A DNA stretch of 64,000 nt from Protonemura montana. Its lineage: Eukaryota; Arthropoda; Insecta; Plecoptera; Nemouridae. The notes under the pieces were generated by a model. That model did no database searches and was not told the origin of the DNA. It worked only from the letters and a program-made list of their open reading frames with translations. A program made the position numbers and the translations under genes. How positions within the stretch are numbered: the stretch's first letter is position 1; every line of letters begins with the position of its first letter. This document shows positions 1 through 9,959 of this stretch, one piece after another. The stretch lies in NCBI GenBank assembly GCA_947568835.1, contig OX387609.1, positions 10,679,660 to 10,743,659 of the forward strand, read 5' to 3'.

Positions 1-73
1 AAACCGATTACCTGCGCAATCGGTGACGGAGCCAACGACGTCTCCATGATCCAGGAGGCTCATGTCGGCATCG
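1..73 (+). CDS. P4-ATPase exon: P-domain hinge motif (truncated at window edge)
   Basis: Read in frame from base 1 it gives GDGANDVSMIQEAHVGIG, the Mg-binding hinge of P-type ATPases. The donor GTAAGT is at 74-79. The exon ends after the first base of a Gly codon that is completed at 1209. Confidence 0.92.
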
Positions 74-3000
74 GTAAGTTGATCACTGAGCCACTGACAT
101 TTTCACAAACACCTGCAAGCTATTTTCATGGCTTGTTGGTTACCTGTTGCATGCAGAAAACATGTCTAAAGTAATCCGTGTTTATTTGAATCTTTACAAT
201 AGGTAGGCATGTATAGGTACAAGGGGTTGGTTTCAAAATAAAACATTAACCTATCAATATGTAAGTAAGTTTGATGGGAATATCTGTGCAGTTTTTTTAA
301 GAATAATTCTTTAATCTACAGAAAATATTTGCTTTTAAAAACACAAAATCAACCACGTTCTTCCTTCTCAACGGGTTTCCATTTAAAATTCGGGTTAAAT
401 CTAAAAAAAAATGCTACTTTTGCTTTATTTATTTAATCAAAATCAAATAATCGAAGAATTACTGTTTTTTCAAGCTATTTTAGATGACTGATTGATGATT
501 GTGTTTAACGACGCACTGTTTTGACAATGGGTCATGTGATACTGGTTTAATGACGTCGGTAAATAAGCGGATGATGATGAATCTAATCTAGTCTAGAAGC
601 GAAGAAGCGAAGAAGGAAAACCCGGTCCTGGAACGTAGCCTACTCCTGTCAAATAGCATCAAAAAGGACCACTGGCTTAACGTCCATTCCGAAGGACGGT
701 AGAACACGAGCAACAGGATTCCTCCACAAATCCATGCTGTCGAGAGGTTGATAAGCAAGGCGAGTGAAGTTGCTGTACTAACTTTCATCCCTCCAACCTC
801 TCTCCCAAACAGAACTGGTCATGTGTATGATGGTCACCCATCCAATACCTGACTCAGCACAGTGTTGCTTAACTTGAATTCATTCAACCTCTCTCCTGAA
901 CAGAACTGATATATTTTAGATAACATTGTGGTCAAGTTAGGATGAAATCTTATTTAAATTGCAAACGCTTGCAATGCGCGGGGTATTTTATTATTAACAA
1001 CTTTACAACCGTCTCAAAAATCGATGCCCTAACGCGGACTCGAACCCCGATCTCCACCTATCGCGGGTGTTGCTCTGAACCATTAAGCTATTTGGACACC
1101 GGCTATTTGAGACGATTTTGGTGTATTTGATGAGAATGACAGTTCTCCAGCCAATAGCAATACAACAAAAAGGCACTCCTATTAGCAACCAGCGTTCTGA
1201 AATTACAGGTCTAATGGGCAAAGAAGGACGACAGGCCGTACGCTGTGCGGACTTTGCATTCTCCAGGTTTCGCTTTTTGCGGAAAACATTCCTCGTGCAC
1301 GGACACTGGTACTACCTCCGCATCGCGACCCTCGTTCAGTATTTCTTCTACAAGAATATTGTCTTCATAACGCCTCAGCTCTTCATTGCTTTCTTCAATC
1401 GTTACTCAACACAGGTACGTGAAGGTGTAATGGTCTGGCCTGGTATCACAATAATTTTTTTCTCAGAGTTAAGCTACTTGGGTCCGGTTTTCCCAAAATC
1501 TCGCCTCCTAGTTGAAGTGTTAATTGAAACTATTGCCATGACGACTTTCAATCACATGCAGTGAAATTCAGATGTTTCTATGAGCTAGAGATCCAGCTTA
1601 TAGTTGAACTGTTTCGTAAACCCCGGCCTTACTCACAGAGACAGCTGATTTTCACTGTCTGTGATTGGTTGTTGCCATCGCAATTAATTTAACTGTCAGT
1701 TTATTGACAGTTTATCGTAATACTGGGCATAAACGATACTATGATGGGGCCCAGCCGAGTTATGGCTATCGTACGTTGTACTCTATGTATACTCATTACT
1801 GTTGAACTACACATTTCTTTGTAATGGGAATACACATTGCTTTTTTTTCTTTGTCCCTTCCTCTATTCGGTAGGTTCGCTAAAGAGTAGACAACTAGATA
1901 AATTGGGAAATTACTAATCAAGAAAGTACACAGTTAAATTTTGGATAATATCATGTTTTTGTCAGTATAAGAAAACACTTGCGAATGAGATTCCCGTCAT
2001 TCATATTGGCCTATGGTAAAACTTGATCAACAGGAATAATATTTATGGAACGGAAATTACCGAGATTGAGAAACCTGGTTGCTAGCGATGCTGAGTTGTA
2101 CGATGCTTCGTCTTTGCCGTTTTGTTTAGCTAGACTAGATGAGTTCTTGCAGGCTATCTTTTCACTCAGCGTAAGCAAAGCGGAATGGATAATCATCGAG
2201 CAAGTTGTATGTTGTATTCCTTTCATTCCTCTTCCTCTTGCCTTTGTCCTAGCAATACCACTAATTTAATAAAATTAAGTTTTAACTCATTCTTTTAAAG
2301 GTTTCTAGACTCATGTCTAATTTATCTAATCTAAGCACTAGTTTTTACAAAAAAATATTTCAACTTGGTTTTGAATGCTAAGTAAAGAACAACTAAATTT
2401 CCCGACGTTTCGTAACATATACCTGTTACTTTATCAAGGGTAAGAGCAGTCCTGACAATTTTCCGATAAAAAAAGAACCACAACAAATTAAAATGTAACT
2501 TAAAACCTAGGGTGGTTCTCTTCTTTCAGAGTTCAAACCCCAGTTCTTCTGTTCTTCTGAAACTATAATTCTTCAGTTCGTTGAGTTTGCATTGCACAAC
2601 ACTGCTACGTTGTTTGTTGTCCTGGCAGCCACTGTATAACAGCTGGTTCCTAATGCTGTTCAACGTGGCGTTCGCCGAGCTGCCGATCCTGGTGTACGGT
2701 CTATTCGAGCAAAACTTACCGGCGCGCACCCTGCTCGACTTCCCGCACCTCTACCGCAACAACGCACGCGACGCGCTCATGACGTGGAAGTGCTTCTTCT
2801 GGTGGAACTCGCTTGGTAACTTGTCATTGCTGGATTTGTTGGGTTGTTAAGACGACCACATGGCCATGTGGCACTGGTCTAATGACGTCAGTGAATGTGT
2901 GGGTTATGATGAACCTAGCCTAGACTAGAAGAGAGGAGGGGAAAGCCAGTGCCGGCACATGTTGAAGAGCACCAAGGGGACTACCGGCTTAATGTCCCTT

Positions 3001-6000
3001 CCGAAGGACGGTACAATGCGAAGAACAGGATTCTTTCACAAATCCATGCTGTCGAGAGGTTGATAAGCAAGGCGAGTGAAGTTGCTGTACTAACTTTCAT
3101 CCCTCCAACCTCTCTCCCAACAAGAACTGGTCATGTGTATGATGGTCACCCATCCAATACCTGACTCAGCGCAGTGTTGCTTAACTTCACCAAACCGTTA
3201 GTTTTGAACTTTTAACAGCAGGTGGAGCAGTTGTGATCAAAAAAGTCCATCACTAATTCCAGTTAAAATGTTTTTGTATCAGTTATTATAATATTGGAAA
3301 GACATGACATAGTTAATGATCGTTTTTAGACTCATGTCTACTTGATAGCACTAGTTTTGACAAATCTATTTGAACTCGGTTTTGAATGCTTGGTGAAGAA
3401 CAACTTAATTTTCCAACGTTTCACACCTTTGATAAAGTAACAAGTACAAGTTACGAAACGTTGGGGATTTCAGTTGTTATCACTTAGCATTCAAAACCCA
3501 GTTCAAATAGTTTTTGTCATATGACATGGTTACTGCAGTGCAAAACACAAGCTAACTTAAAGATGGTAATAAAAAAGAGTGTTAGGATGCGAACAGAGTC
3601 GTTGAACTTGGTGTTGTTCCCAGGACTTTGGCACGCGATCACAGTGTTCTTCCTCCCGTACGCGATGATGAGCATCGACGACGCCGTTCTATTGGACAAC
3701 ACGCCCATCGACATGTGGGCGTTTGGTACGCTTATGTACCACGTCGTCATCGTCGTCGTCAACATCAAGGTCAGGCCCGTTGGTGTCTGGAACTTGGTTC
3801 CGACGACTTGATCTTGATTGGGTTGTGTTGTATGGGGGTGTAACAGATAATAATAGGGGCTTGAAGTTGGAGGAGGAAGTCAGGAAATCAAAAGAATTTC
3901 AAGAAGAGAAAATGTGTTGATGAGCATAAAGTAGGTAAAGGGAGTCTTCAATTTCACTGTACAAGTACCTAAACAATAACAACAAAACTCCTTTTTTGTG
4001 AGTGAAAATGGTTGGTACAATGTAGATTATATTTTCTGTAAAAAATTTAAAACAAGTAAAAAAATTACTAACTAGGCTAACAACTAAAAGAAACTCACTA
4101 CCTTTACTTACTACCTTTTACTATATTCCATTCCATAATGATGTTATATACCACTTGGACCAACAATTCTTAATTACTCTTCAGCCAAAGCTTACAATAT
4201 GCACTTGTATCTGGTCCCAAGCTGTAAATAAATAAAATACAATTAAAATTAAAATTAAAACAAACAAAAATTCCCAGCAAAATCGGGTTGCAGTTTGCTT
4301 ACAAAAATTGAGAAATTGCTAAAAACCAAACACATTGAATTTTGCAGGTTTGTTTGGGGTAATCCTTAAGGTAACAAATCGATGAGAGGTTTTGGTGAAT
4401 GGGATTAAGTATTAGGGGGATTAGGGGCATTGCTCTCCCCCCCTAAAAAAAATAAAATGAAAAATAATAGGAAATACTTATGCTCGGTTACAACACAACT
4501 CAATTTGCGTTACAAATCTCAAATTACTTGGAATTCTAAAGGTTCCTAGTATTTTTAAACTGTATCTGGTGTAGTAATTTTGTAAAATATAACGTAGCCC
4601 ACATTTGCCCATGTTATGAAACCAGTTAGGACATTCATATTTTCTACAGCCGTAACTGCGGATATTTTTATGTCATTTGGATGCAATCTTTTATACAAAT
4701 CAAAATAAATTAACAAATAGAACTTAAAGTGAGAACCCTTACCAAAAATCATCTTGGCTCTCCGATGTTCAAGTGTTTTTCCTATGCTAGTGGGTATATA
4801 ACATTGGGAAGAAGCAAATTGAACGGAAAGAATAGACAGGTCGAAGATTGCTAGAAATCACATTGTTACATATCGGCTTTTATCGTTGCCACTGAGATGA
4901 AATCGAGATGAACTGACGACGCGACTGCTTGTTTTTAGCTTCTCTTCTACAGCCGCTTCTGGTCGAAAATATTTGTGCTCAGCGTCGCCGCTTCAATCTT
5001 GGCCTTCGTCATCTTCGCACTCAGCTGCTCGGCAATTGTTTTGTGAGTGACGGCTTTCATTACGTTCAGACCTCGTTTCAAATGACAAGTAGTTCGATTT
5101 TAATATTTGATATCGTGGATTTAGTAATGTTTCGAAATGCTTGAACGGAACTTATAGAACAAACACACTTTATTTGATAAATAACAGCATTAAAGATAAT
5201 AATGCAACATTTTCCCATTGAACTTAATCTATGCTCAACAGATACTTGTATGAGATATTTTCTTATTAGCTCAAAGAACAAAAATTTAGCCAGTGATTTC
5301 GTTAATGATCACCTCACTTTAAAGCTAGAGCAGGTTAACACATTCATTTTGAAAGATTCAAAGGTTCACTGCAAAATGCACTGTGAAATCTGATTTGAAA
5401 TCTGAAACGCTTGCAATGCGCAAAGTATTTTATTATTAGGAACACTAATACGCTCTTAAAAATTGTTTTACTCCATGGAGATGTGCCATTCTCATCAAAT
5501 ACACTAAAATTCTCTCGAAAAGGACATGTCTAAGTAGCTCAATTGGGCAGAGCAACACTCGCAGCAGGTGGAGATCGGGGTTTGAGTCCCCGCTTGGAGG
5601 TAAATTTTCGAAAGGTTTTTATCGTTTCTAATAGTAAAAGACACTGTTTAAAGAAATTAAAATATTAAATACAGATTCTCCACATTCACCTTTTACAAAG
5701 TAACAGACACATGTTAGGAAATGTTAGGAAAACATCTCGTCTTTTCCTGAAACTATTTTTTCTACTGTTCCAGCGCGCCTGCCTCTAACGACATGCACTG
5801 GGTGTACCTAAAGTTGTGTTCTTCCCCCACCTTCTGGCTGGTGACCTTGTTGATGGTCGTGGTGTGCCTCATACCTGACATCGTCTTCCCCATCATGTAC
5901 GCGCTCTCGACTCGTGCCTGGAAGCGAGTTCGCGTCCGGCGACTCCACCAAACCTCAGTCTCCTTCAGCGTTCAGGAAGAAAAGGAGCCGGAATCAGATT

Positions 6001-6014
6001 CAACCCGGCTATAG
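1..6014 (+). CDS. P4-ATPase (ATP11-like phospholipid flippase), C-terminal part, six exons
   Basis: Joined exons are 1..73, 1209..1414, 2629..2815, 3624..3769, 4939..5042 and 5774..6014. All introns are GT-AG and the reading phase stays consistent across all five, giving about 318 residues up to the TAG at 6012-6014; the N-terminal part lies before the window. P4-ATPases use ATP to move aminophospholipids from the outer to the cytosolic leaflet, usually with a CDC50-type subunit. The exons show the hinge motif GDGANDVSM, then GKEGRQAVR, then six hydrophobic segments (M5-M10) and a short polar tail. M5 contains FFYKN, whose Lys corresponds to the lipid-transport lysine known in the family. The phrases HGHWYYLRIATLVQYFFYKN and WAFGTLMYHVV resemble class VI (ATP11) more than ATP8, ATP9 or ATP10. 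The subclass is from memory of the families and is less sure than the P4 assignment. Confidence 0.9.
488..909 (-). mobile_element. Family A SINE (5S rRNA-headed), copy 1
   Basis: It lies in flippase intron 1. On the plus strand it runs tail to head: TTGTGTTTAACGACGCACTG at 500, the core with CCGAAGGACGG near 691, the linker CAGAACTGGTCATGTGTATG at 810, and the 5S-derived head with CACCCATCCAATACCTGACT ending near 871. A short second linker fragment follows to 909. Confidence 0.75.
938..1147 (-). mobile_element. Family B element with tRNA-like core, copy 1
   Basis: It lies in flippase intron 1, ending about 60 bp before exon 2. The flank GCAAACGCTTGCAATGCGCG at 960 and the phrase ACCGTCTCAAAAA frame a tRNA-like core at 1025-1097 (minus strand). 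The other flank includes GTGTATTTGATGAGAATGAC at 1121, also seen at 50938. Confidence 0.7.
1025..1097 (-). pseudogene. tRNA-like core of family B
   Basis: On the minus strand it starts GTCCAAATAGCTTAATGG and ends with a T-arm containing GGGGTTCGAG and a 3' strand TTAGGGC. Acceptor and T-stem pairing are recognisable. The anticodon-arm loop reads CGCGATA, with G where tRNAs have U33, so this is a repeat module and not a working tRNA gene. Confidence 0.6.
1209..1414 (+). CDS. P4-ATPase exon: end of P domain and M5
   Basis: The acceptor TTACAG ends at 1208 and the donor GTACGT begins at 1415. It encodes LMGKEGRQAVR, a basic linker and the M5 helix YFFYKNIVFITPQLFIAFF. The exon ends in phase 0 with Thr-Gln. 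Its preceding intron is loaded with two repeats (families A and B). Confidence 0.92.
2300..2512. repeat. Family D foldback-type repeat, half copy
   Basis: It begins GACTCATGTCTAATTTATCT and contains GGTTTTGAATGCTAAGTAAA and TTTCGTAACATATACCTGTT. The same phrases occur at 3325-3521 (as both arms of an inverted repeat) and at 13905-14040. It sits in flippase intron 2. Confidence 0.55.
2629..2815 (+). CDS. P4-ATPase exon: M6 and start of M7
   Basis: The acceptor CCTGGCAG ends at 2628 and the donor GTAACT begins at 2816. The start PLYNSW is the usual P4 sequence after M5. M6 is FLMLFNVAFAELPILVYGLF, followed by a loop and WKCFFWWNSLG at the start of M7. It ends in phase 1. Confidence 0.9.
2847..3187 (-). 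mobile_element. Family A SINE, copy 2
   Basis: It lies in flippase intron 3, only about 30 bp after the exon 3 donor. Tail (GGCACTGGTCTAATGACGTC), core (CTTCCGAAGGACGG), linker and 5S head (CCAATACCTGACTCAGCGCA) occur in that plus-strand order, so the element is in minus orientation. Confidence 0.75.
3325..3521. repeat. Family D foldback element with long inverted arms
   Basis: The left arm, with GACAAATCTATTTGAACTCG at 3358 and CCAACGTTTC near 3412, is mirrored by the right arm, with GAAACGTTGG near 3456 and AGTTCAAATAGTTTTTGTC ending at 3519. Together they form a near-continuous inverted repeat of about 65 bp per arm around a short loop. It is a MITE- or foldback-like structure in flippase intron 3. 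Confidence 0.65.
3624..3769 (+). CDS. P4-ATPase exon: M7 to M8
   Basis: The acceptor TTCCCAG ends at 3623 and the donor GTCAGG begins at 3770. It encodes LWHAITVFFLPYAMM (rest of M7), an acidic extracytosolic loop and MWAFGTLMYHVVIVVVNIK (M8). It ends in phase 0. Confidence 0.9.
3770..4938 (+). other. Flippase intron 4, no feature recognised
   Basis: AT-rich sequence with runs such as ATTAAAATTAAAATTAAAAC near 4243 and a C7 run near 4437. I see no coding exon, RNA gene or named repeat family here. Confidence 0.6.
4939..5042 (+). CDS. P4-ATPase exon: M9
   Basis: The acceptor GTTTTTAG ends at 4938 and the donor GTGAGT begins at 5043. It encodes LLFYSRFWSKIF and the hydrophobic M9 segment VLSVAASILAFVIFALSCSA. 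The last codon (Phe) is split 2+1 over the next intron. Confidence 0.85.
5390..5602 (+). mobile_element. Family B element with tRNA-like core, copy 2
   Basis: It lies in flippase intron 5. The flank GAAACGCTTGCAATGCGCAA is at 5403. The segment TGCCATTCTCATCAAATACA is at 5485, and a degenerate tRNA-like core with AGTAGCTCAATTGGGCAGAG follows at 5528-5600. The 3' acceptor strand has decayed to CTTGGAGG. Confidence 0.65.
5774..6014 (+). CDS. P4-ATPase last exon: M10 and cytosolic tail
   Basis: The acceptor CTGTTCCAG ends at 5773. It encodes APASNDMHWVYLKLC, the M10 helix FWLVTLLMVVVCLIPDIVF, then a basic and acidic tail of about 45 residues ending SDSTRL and TAG at 6012-6014. The tail is short for the family and shows no recognised motif. 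Confidence 0.9.
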
Positions 6015-6953
6015 CACGCAAAGCGTTTTCTAGTCGAAACTAGAGACCATAAGACTTTGCAATCGCTACGAGCCGTAGCGACAAAACGGCTGTCCCACCG
6101 ACGAAGAAAAGGAATTGAGTGCTACAGTGTATATATTTTATTTATTCATGCATACGGGTGATAATCAACAATAGGTAGATTCAGTGTCAACTGAATCAAA
6201 GCTAAAGCAATCCATTTAATGGCTTGCTTAATCCTATTTCGTGTTTTAAAAAGTGATAATCGCGTGTTCGAGCGACTTGTGCTCTCCTCCGACTTAAGAA
6301 TAACTTACGATTAGTTGTGGAATTAATCCTAGATATATTTTTTAACGACATGTTGACCACTTTAATGTGCATGTGCCAAGGAAGTCTGACGACCGAGTTC
6401 ACAGTCGTTTCCCAGCGTTGGACCAGAGTTGATTTCGGTTAATAGCATTGAGTGAGGTTATGTGACCTTTTTTCCATTGAAATAATAAGAGGTGAGCATT
6501 GAAATATTAACAATATTAACAATGAAAGAAATGAAGGCATCACATCTCATCTCCGGAATAATATATAATCGCACTCTTGAGATACTGCAATATTTTGCAA
6601 AAGTAAATAAACATTTGCTACGTCATTCACATTTCCCCAAAAACAAAAAAAAAAATCATCCAAAGACAGCAACAATAAAGCTGCCATTGCTATGCAGCGA
6701 TATAAAAAACCGCTTGAAAGAAACTTCCTTGCGAAGCTGCGTTCTTTTTTTAAACGTTCAGCGTGCAAAAAAAAAACTTATAAAGTGCACCTAGTGCACA
6801 CTGGCCCACGCTGACTAGAATCTCCTCAGTCCAGCTCATGAAACGACTCTGAATTCAGCCCACAACCTATTTTCCTAACAGAAAAAAATAAAAAAAATGT
6901 TTAAATCAAATCTATAGGTATGCAGTACGCAGTGTTGTTTCCGTGAATTCAGT
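6015..6953. other. Convergent 3' region between flippase and zinc-finger gene
   Basis: The two genes end 940 bp apart and tail to tail. The interval should hold both 3' UTRs. AATAAA hexamers on the plus strand occur at 6606-6611 and 6674-6679; on the minus strand one complements TTTATT at about 6137. No other feature is seen. Confidence 0.5.
6606..6679 (+). terminator. Candidate poly(A) signals of the flippase gene
   Basis: Two AATAAA hexamers (6606-6611 and 6674-6679) lie about 600-660 bp after the stop codon. They are plausible cleavage signals by position only, since the region is AT-rich. Confidence 0.3.
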
Positions 6954-7204
6954 CTACGTCCTCGACGAGTTCCCGCAATGCGTACACGGACTCTGTTTCA
7001 GTGCCGCCACCTGCTCTCGCAGCTTGGCGACGTCTCGTTTCAAGGCCGCGTTGTCGGCTTCGAGGAGCTTGTAGACGCACTTCCACGACTCGTTGACGGC
7101 CGAGATGGACTGCGGGTCGGAAGCCGACTCGGTCCCGTCTTCGGCAAACTCGGGCTCGAGGTACTCGATGCACTCGTAGTGTTCTTCTTCACCGGCGCTC
7201 TCCA
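6954..7204 (-). CDS. Zinc-finger gene last exon: acidic patch and coiled coil
   Basis: The acceptor is CTATGCTTTCCAG. It encodes an acidic stretch (EEEHYECIEYLEPEFAED), then VNESWKCVYKLLEADNAAL and a heptad-like helix REQVAALKQ, ending CTHCGNSSRT and TAG at 6954-6956. The helix may dimerise the protein; that is inference. Confidence 0.78.
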
Positions 7205-9959
7205 CTGGAAAGCATAGGAACAAAGTTCGCTACGGCTTGCAAAGTTCGTGTGATGGACGTTGTTATCATTGGTTAGTCGTGGGGTTTCCAATTAGTTAGA
7301 GTATCAGCGCTTATGTTACAGTCTTGTAGAAATTTGCCGAGCGATAGCTACTTTACTGACAGAAATAGAGGATGCTACTTAGTGTAGTCATCGTCGTTTA
7401 GAGAGTTGGGAAATTTCATTCTCGCAGATTACTCGCATTTGAATTTGGTTTACACTCAATTTATCTTTATTAATGCTAACCTCAACGATTGATAAATATG
7501 TATTGATATTTTGAGTCGTGATCTTTTAATTGTAGAGGGTTTTTAAGAGGAAGGACGCAACCGTTACCACGTGTTGGAGGCTCGTTTGGTACGTAAGGTT
7601 GTTTAACATTAGCGCTGCGACTCTTTGGTTGGTATTTGGTAATACCCAAATAGTATTATGAATAATTTTAGTATTTTTGTCTTTGTTCTAGAACTGAAAC
7701 TATCAACTCTATATGAGATCTTCTACAAAAAAGCCCTGATTGAAAATTGCAAAAATTCATAGTTACAAGCAATGAATTTGTTGCCAGCAAATTTTTTTTT
7801 ATTGCTTTAGCACCAAAAAAGTAGAATTTTAGACCATAATTAAAAAAATCAAAAGGGAATCAAATTTGCAATTAAACTAAAATTAAATGATTTGATATTA
7901 ACCTAAATAGACAGTTGTGTTGAGTTTCCAAGGTTAGTTTTGTCAATTTAAACTAGAGTTTCACTGACAGTTTGCAATGAAAATTAGATTAAACTATAAC
8001 TCAAAGTTAGGCACCACAGTTCTACGATAGCATTTCTATTTCAATTTACTTAACAAATCATTTCACCAGGCAAGCCGGTAACTTAGGTTATCTCGACCAA
8101 TAGCATCTGAATAACTCAGCTTACCTTCTTCCTTGATTGCTGCGCTGGGGTCCAAGACGTCCACTTCCCCCGTCGCTTCGACAGTCTCCCAAGCTGGATC
8201 ATTATCCTCAGCGTACTGATGATCTTCGTATTCCTGCATCTCTCCGCCTGCACCCATAGAATTTGAATCTTCCTGCTCAAGATCCGGCTCTTGACTCAAC
8301 CTCTGAAGCTCGGCGCTTCTCTTAGGTTTTGACGCTCTACGTTCTGGCGACCCTGCATTCGACTCCTTGTCTGCCCTCGCTTTCCGTACTCGAGGCTTTT
8401 TAGGGCTGTAAACAAAAGATATACAAACCGTTACTTGGATACAAAAACTTTTAAAACAGTTTTCTGTCCATAGATACCCCTCATTTCTAAAACTGTAGCC
8501 AGCTTGGAGATTAGTGTTAGGTATCTAATTTAATGATTCAATTTTCATGACTTGGACAAAAAAGAAAAACAAACTACCAAAGATTGGTTGCATTCTAAAA
8601 CCTACTGGATTTACTGACTCCACTAAGCTTTTTGATAAGTTGTTTTTTAAATGCTCTGCAGTAGGTACATTGTTGTCGTTTCAAAATGGATCTACTAAGA
8701 TTTGTTTACAGGCTCAGTAGATCCGATAAGTTTAGAAACGTGACCAATATAGCGATGCACATTTGTCAAAAGCAGAAAAAGTAAAAGTATTTACCCAACG
8801 ACACGTGGTGGCACAGGTGGTTCTCCAGGTTTAAGTATTTCGTCGTCGTCAATTTCTTCAACGGGCGGAGGTTCTTTTCGTTTCCGTTTTAGGCTTGCTC
8901 TGCGATAAAAAAAGAATATATTTTACCACTGTGTCATAACATTGATCCTGAATCAGGTGATAAAAATGAAGAGAGAAAATCCCACCTGAAGTTGTGTACA
9001 TCTTTGCTGGAAACATGTTTATGAAGAGTAGACCGGAAGATCGCTTGCACTTCTTTGGCCTTGAGATCTGAATCGCGAAGACGTTCTTCCATGTACAGCG
9101 TCTCTTCCATGGAAAGCCTTCTCCGTTCTGGATAGTTCTCGACCATGTCCAGGCTCACGTCGTGGTTATGTTCAGTAATGAATCGTGTCACCACCAGCGA
9201 TTGCGTAGCCGAGTCGAATCCAAGGACAATCTGTGAGTTGCAGCCCGTTTTGTATGTGCTGGAAGAAATACATAAGTAGAAATTCATGTCTATAAGAAAA
9301 TCAATTGTTCTACGTACCTAGAACATAAAATATAACCTATAAGTCTACCAGTTTCATCACTGAATGTAGTCACCTAACAACTTTCTTGATCATATTTAAT
9401 CATGGTAGGTGAAAACATACCTTTGCTTAGGCCGTATGCCTTTGTTTCTTGATCTTTTTGAACCGTAGTGCTTGCAACCCATGACAAGGGATGAATATTT
9501 TAGTTTTGGATTATACAATTTGTAATTCTTTTCTCGCCGAACTTTGTTCCTTCTACTAATTCTTGCACTTTTTTGTATTGTGTACACAAGGTTATTTGCT
9601 AGGGAGTATAAGTTTAAGGCATTCTCAAAAGATTGATAGTCATAGAATCGAGACCCAACCGTCAGTGTCGGATCCTGCTCTATAATTTCAGTAACTATTT
9701 CGCAGTGTATTGATTCTAAGTATACTTCTCCTTCCGGCACTTCTGTGTGTCCATCAATGGTGATCGATTCGTTTGTAACTTCGTTTTCGTCGTTCACCTC
9801 TTGCTCGTCAATAACAGAGTTAGTGCAAACGTCGTGGTCGTCAATAACCGAGTTAGTGCAAACGTCGTGTTCGTCAATAGCCGCGTTAGTGCACACTGAA
9901 TTATAGTCTGATTCCGAAACATCCATTGCAAAGCAATGTTGCAGCAAAATTATATTCAA
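6954..9959 (-). CDS. FAR1/ZSWIM3-like zinc-finger protein with C-terminal coiled coil, five exons
   Basis: Complement of joined exons 9421..9959, 8986..9258, 8795..8899, 8125..8405 and 6954..7204. All introns are GT-AG and the phases close to exactly 483 codons (482 aa plus stop). Residues 101-212 match the N-terminal fold of ZSWIM1/3 and FAR1-like factors: VGSRFYDYQSFENALNLYS, then zinc-ligand candidates Cys162, Cys186, His210 and His212 in the GCN...EHNH pattern. Basic NLS-like stretches follow (KRKRK near 276, PKKPRVRKAR near 307), then a long acidic region and a coiled coil near 450-474 (LLEADNAALKRDVAKLREQV) ending with a CTHC pair. No SWIM finger or transposase/RNase-H core is present. 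It is probably a nuclear DNA-binding protein; the target is unknown. Met12 (position 9926) is an alternative start. Confidence 0.8.
7205..8124 (-). other. Zinc-finger gene intron 4, holding a family C repeat
   Basis: The largest intron of this gene. It contains a family C copy at 7421-7640 and otherwise AT-rich sequence with no feature I can name. Confidence 0.6.
7421..7640 (+). repeat. Family C dispersed repeat, copy 1
   Basis: It contains CGCAGATTACTCGCATTTGA, AATGCTAACCTCAACGATTG and TACCACGTGTTGGAGGCTCG, ending with GTTTAACATTAGCGCTGCGA. Matching order is seen at 24541 and 62521 (plus) and at 52250 and 55396 (minus). The ending resembles the unit of the 53-bp satellite. Confidence 0.6.
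8125..8405 (-). CDS. Zinc-finger gene exon 4: basic then acidic disordered region
   Basis: The acceptor is TTTGTTTACAG and the donor GTAAGC. It starts PKKPRVRKARADKES and turns acidic (QEYEDHQYAEDNDPAWETVE). Low-complexity composition suggests disorder. Phases are in 2, out 1. Confidence 0.75.
8795..8899 (-). CDS. Zinc-finger gene exon 3: NLS-like and proline-rich linker
   Basis: The acceptor TTATCGCAG and donor GTAAAT flank a short exon encoding LKRKRKEPPPVEEIDDDEI and KPGEPPVPPRVV. The basic cluster followed by acidic and proline-rich sequence looks like a disordered linker with a nuclear localisation signal. Confidence 0.75.
8986..9258 (-). CDS. Zinc-finger gene exon 2: second half of the FAR1-like domain
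   Basis: The acceptor is TTTCTTCCAG and the donor GTGGGA. It encodes TYKTGCNSQIVLGFDSATQ, then LVVTRFITEHNHDVS with the Cys and His-x-His ligands, and a helical segment rich in charge. In and out phases match exons 1 and 3. Confidence 0.85.
9421..9959 (-). CDS. Zinc-finger gene exon 1: acidic N-terminus and first half of the FAR1-like domain
   Basis: It starts at ATG 9959 (or 9926) and ends at donor GTATGT after AAGCAAAG. It contains three near-identical copies of an 11-residue unit built on VCTNSVIDDHD, then the domain start VGSRFYDYQSF and Cys162. It ends in phase 2. Confidence 0.78.
9811..9905 (-). repeat. 33-bp tandem repeat inside the coding sequence
   Basis: Three units contain GTTAGTGCAAACGTCGTG or close variants at a 33-bp spacing. 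Being a multiple of three, the repeat keeps frame and gives the repeated VCTNSVID peptide of exon 1. Confidence 0.75.
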
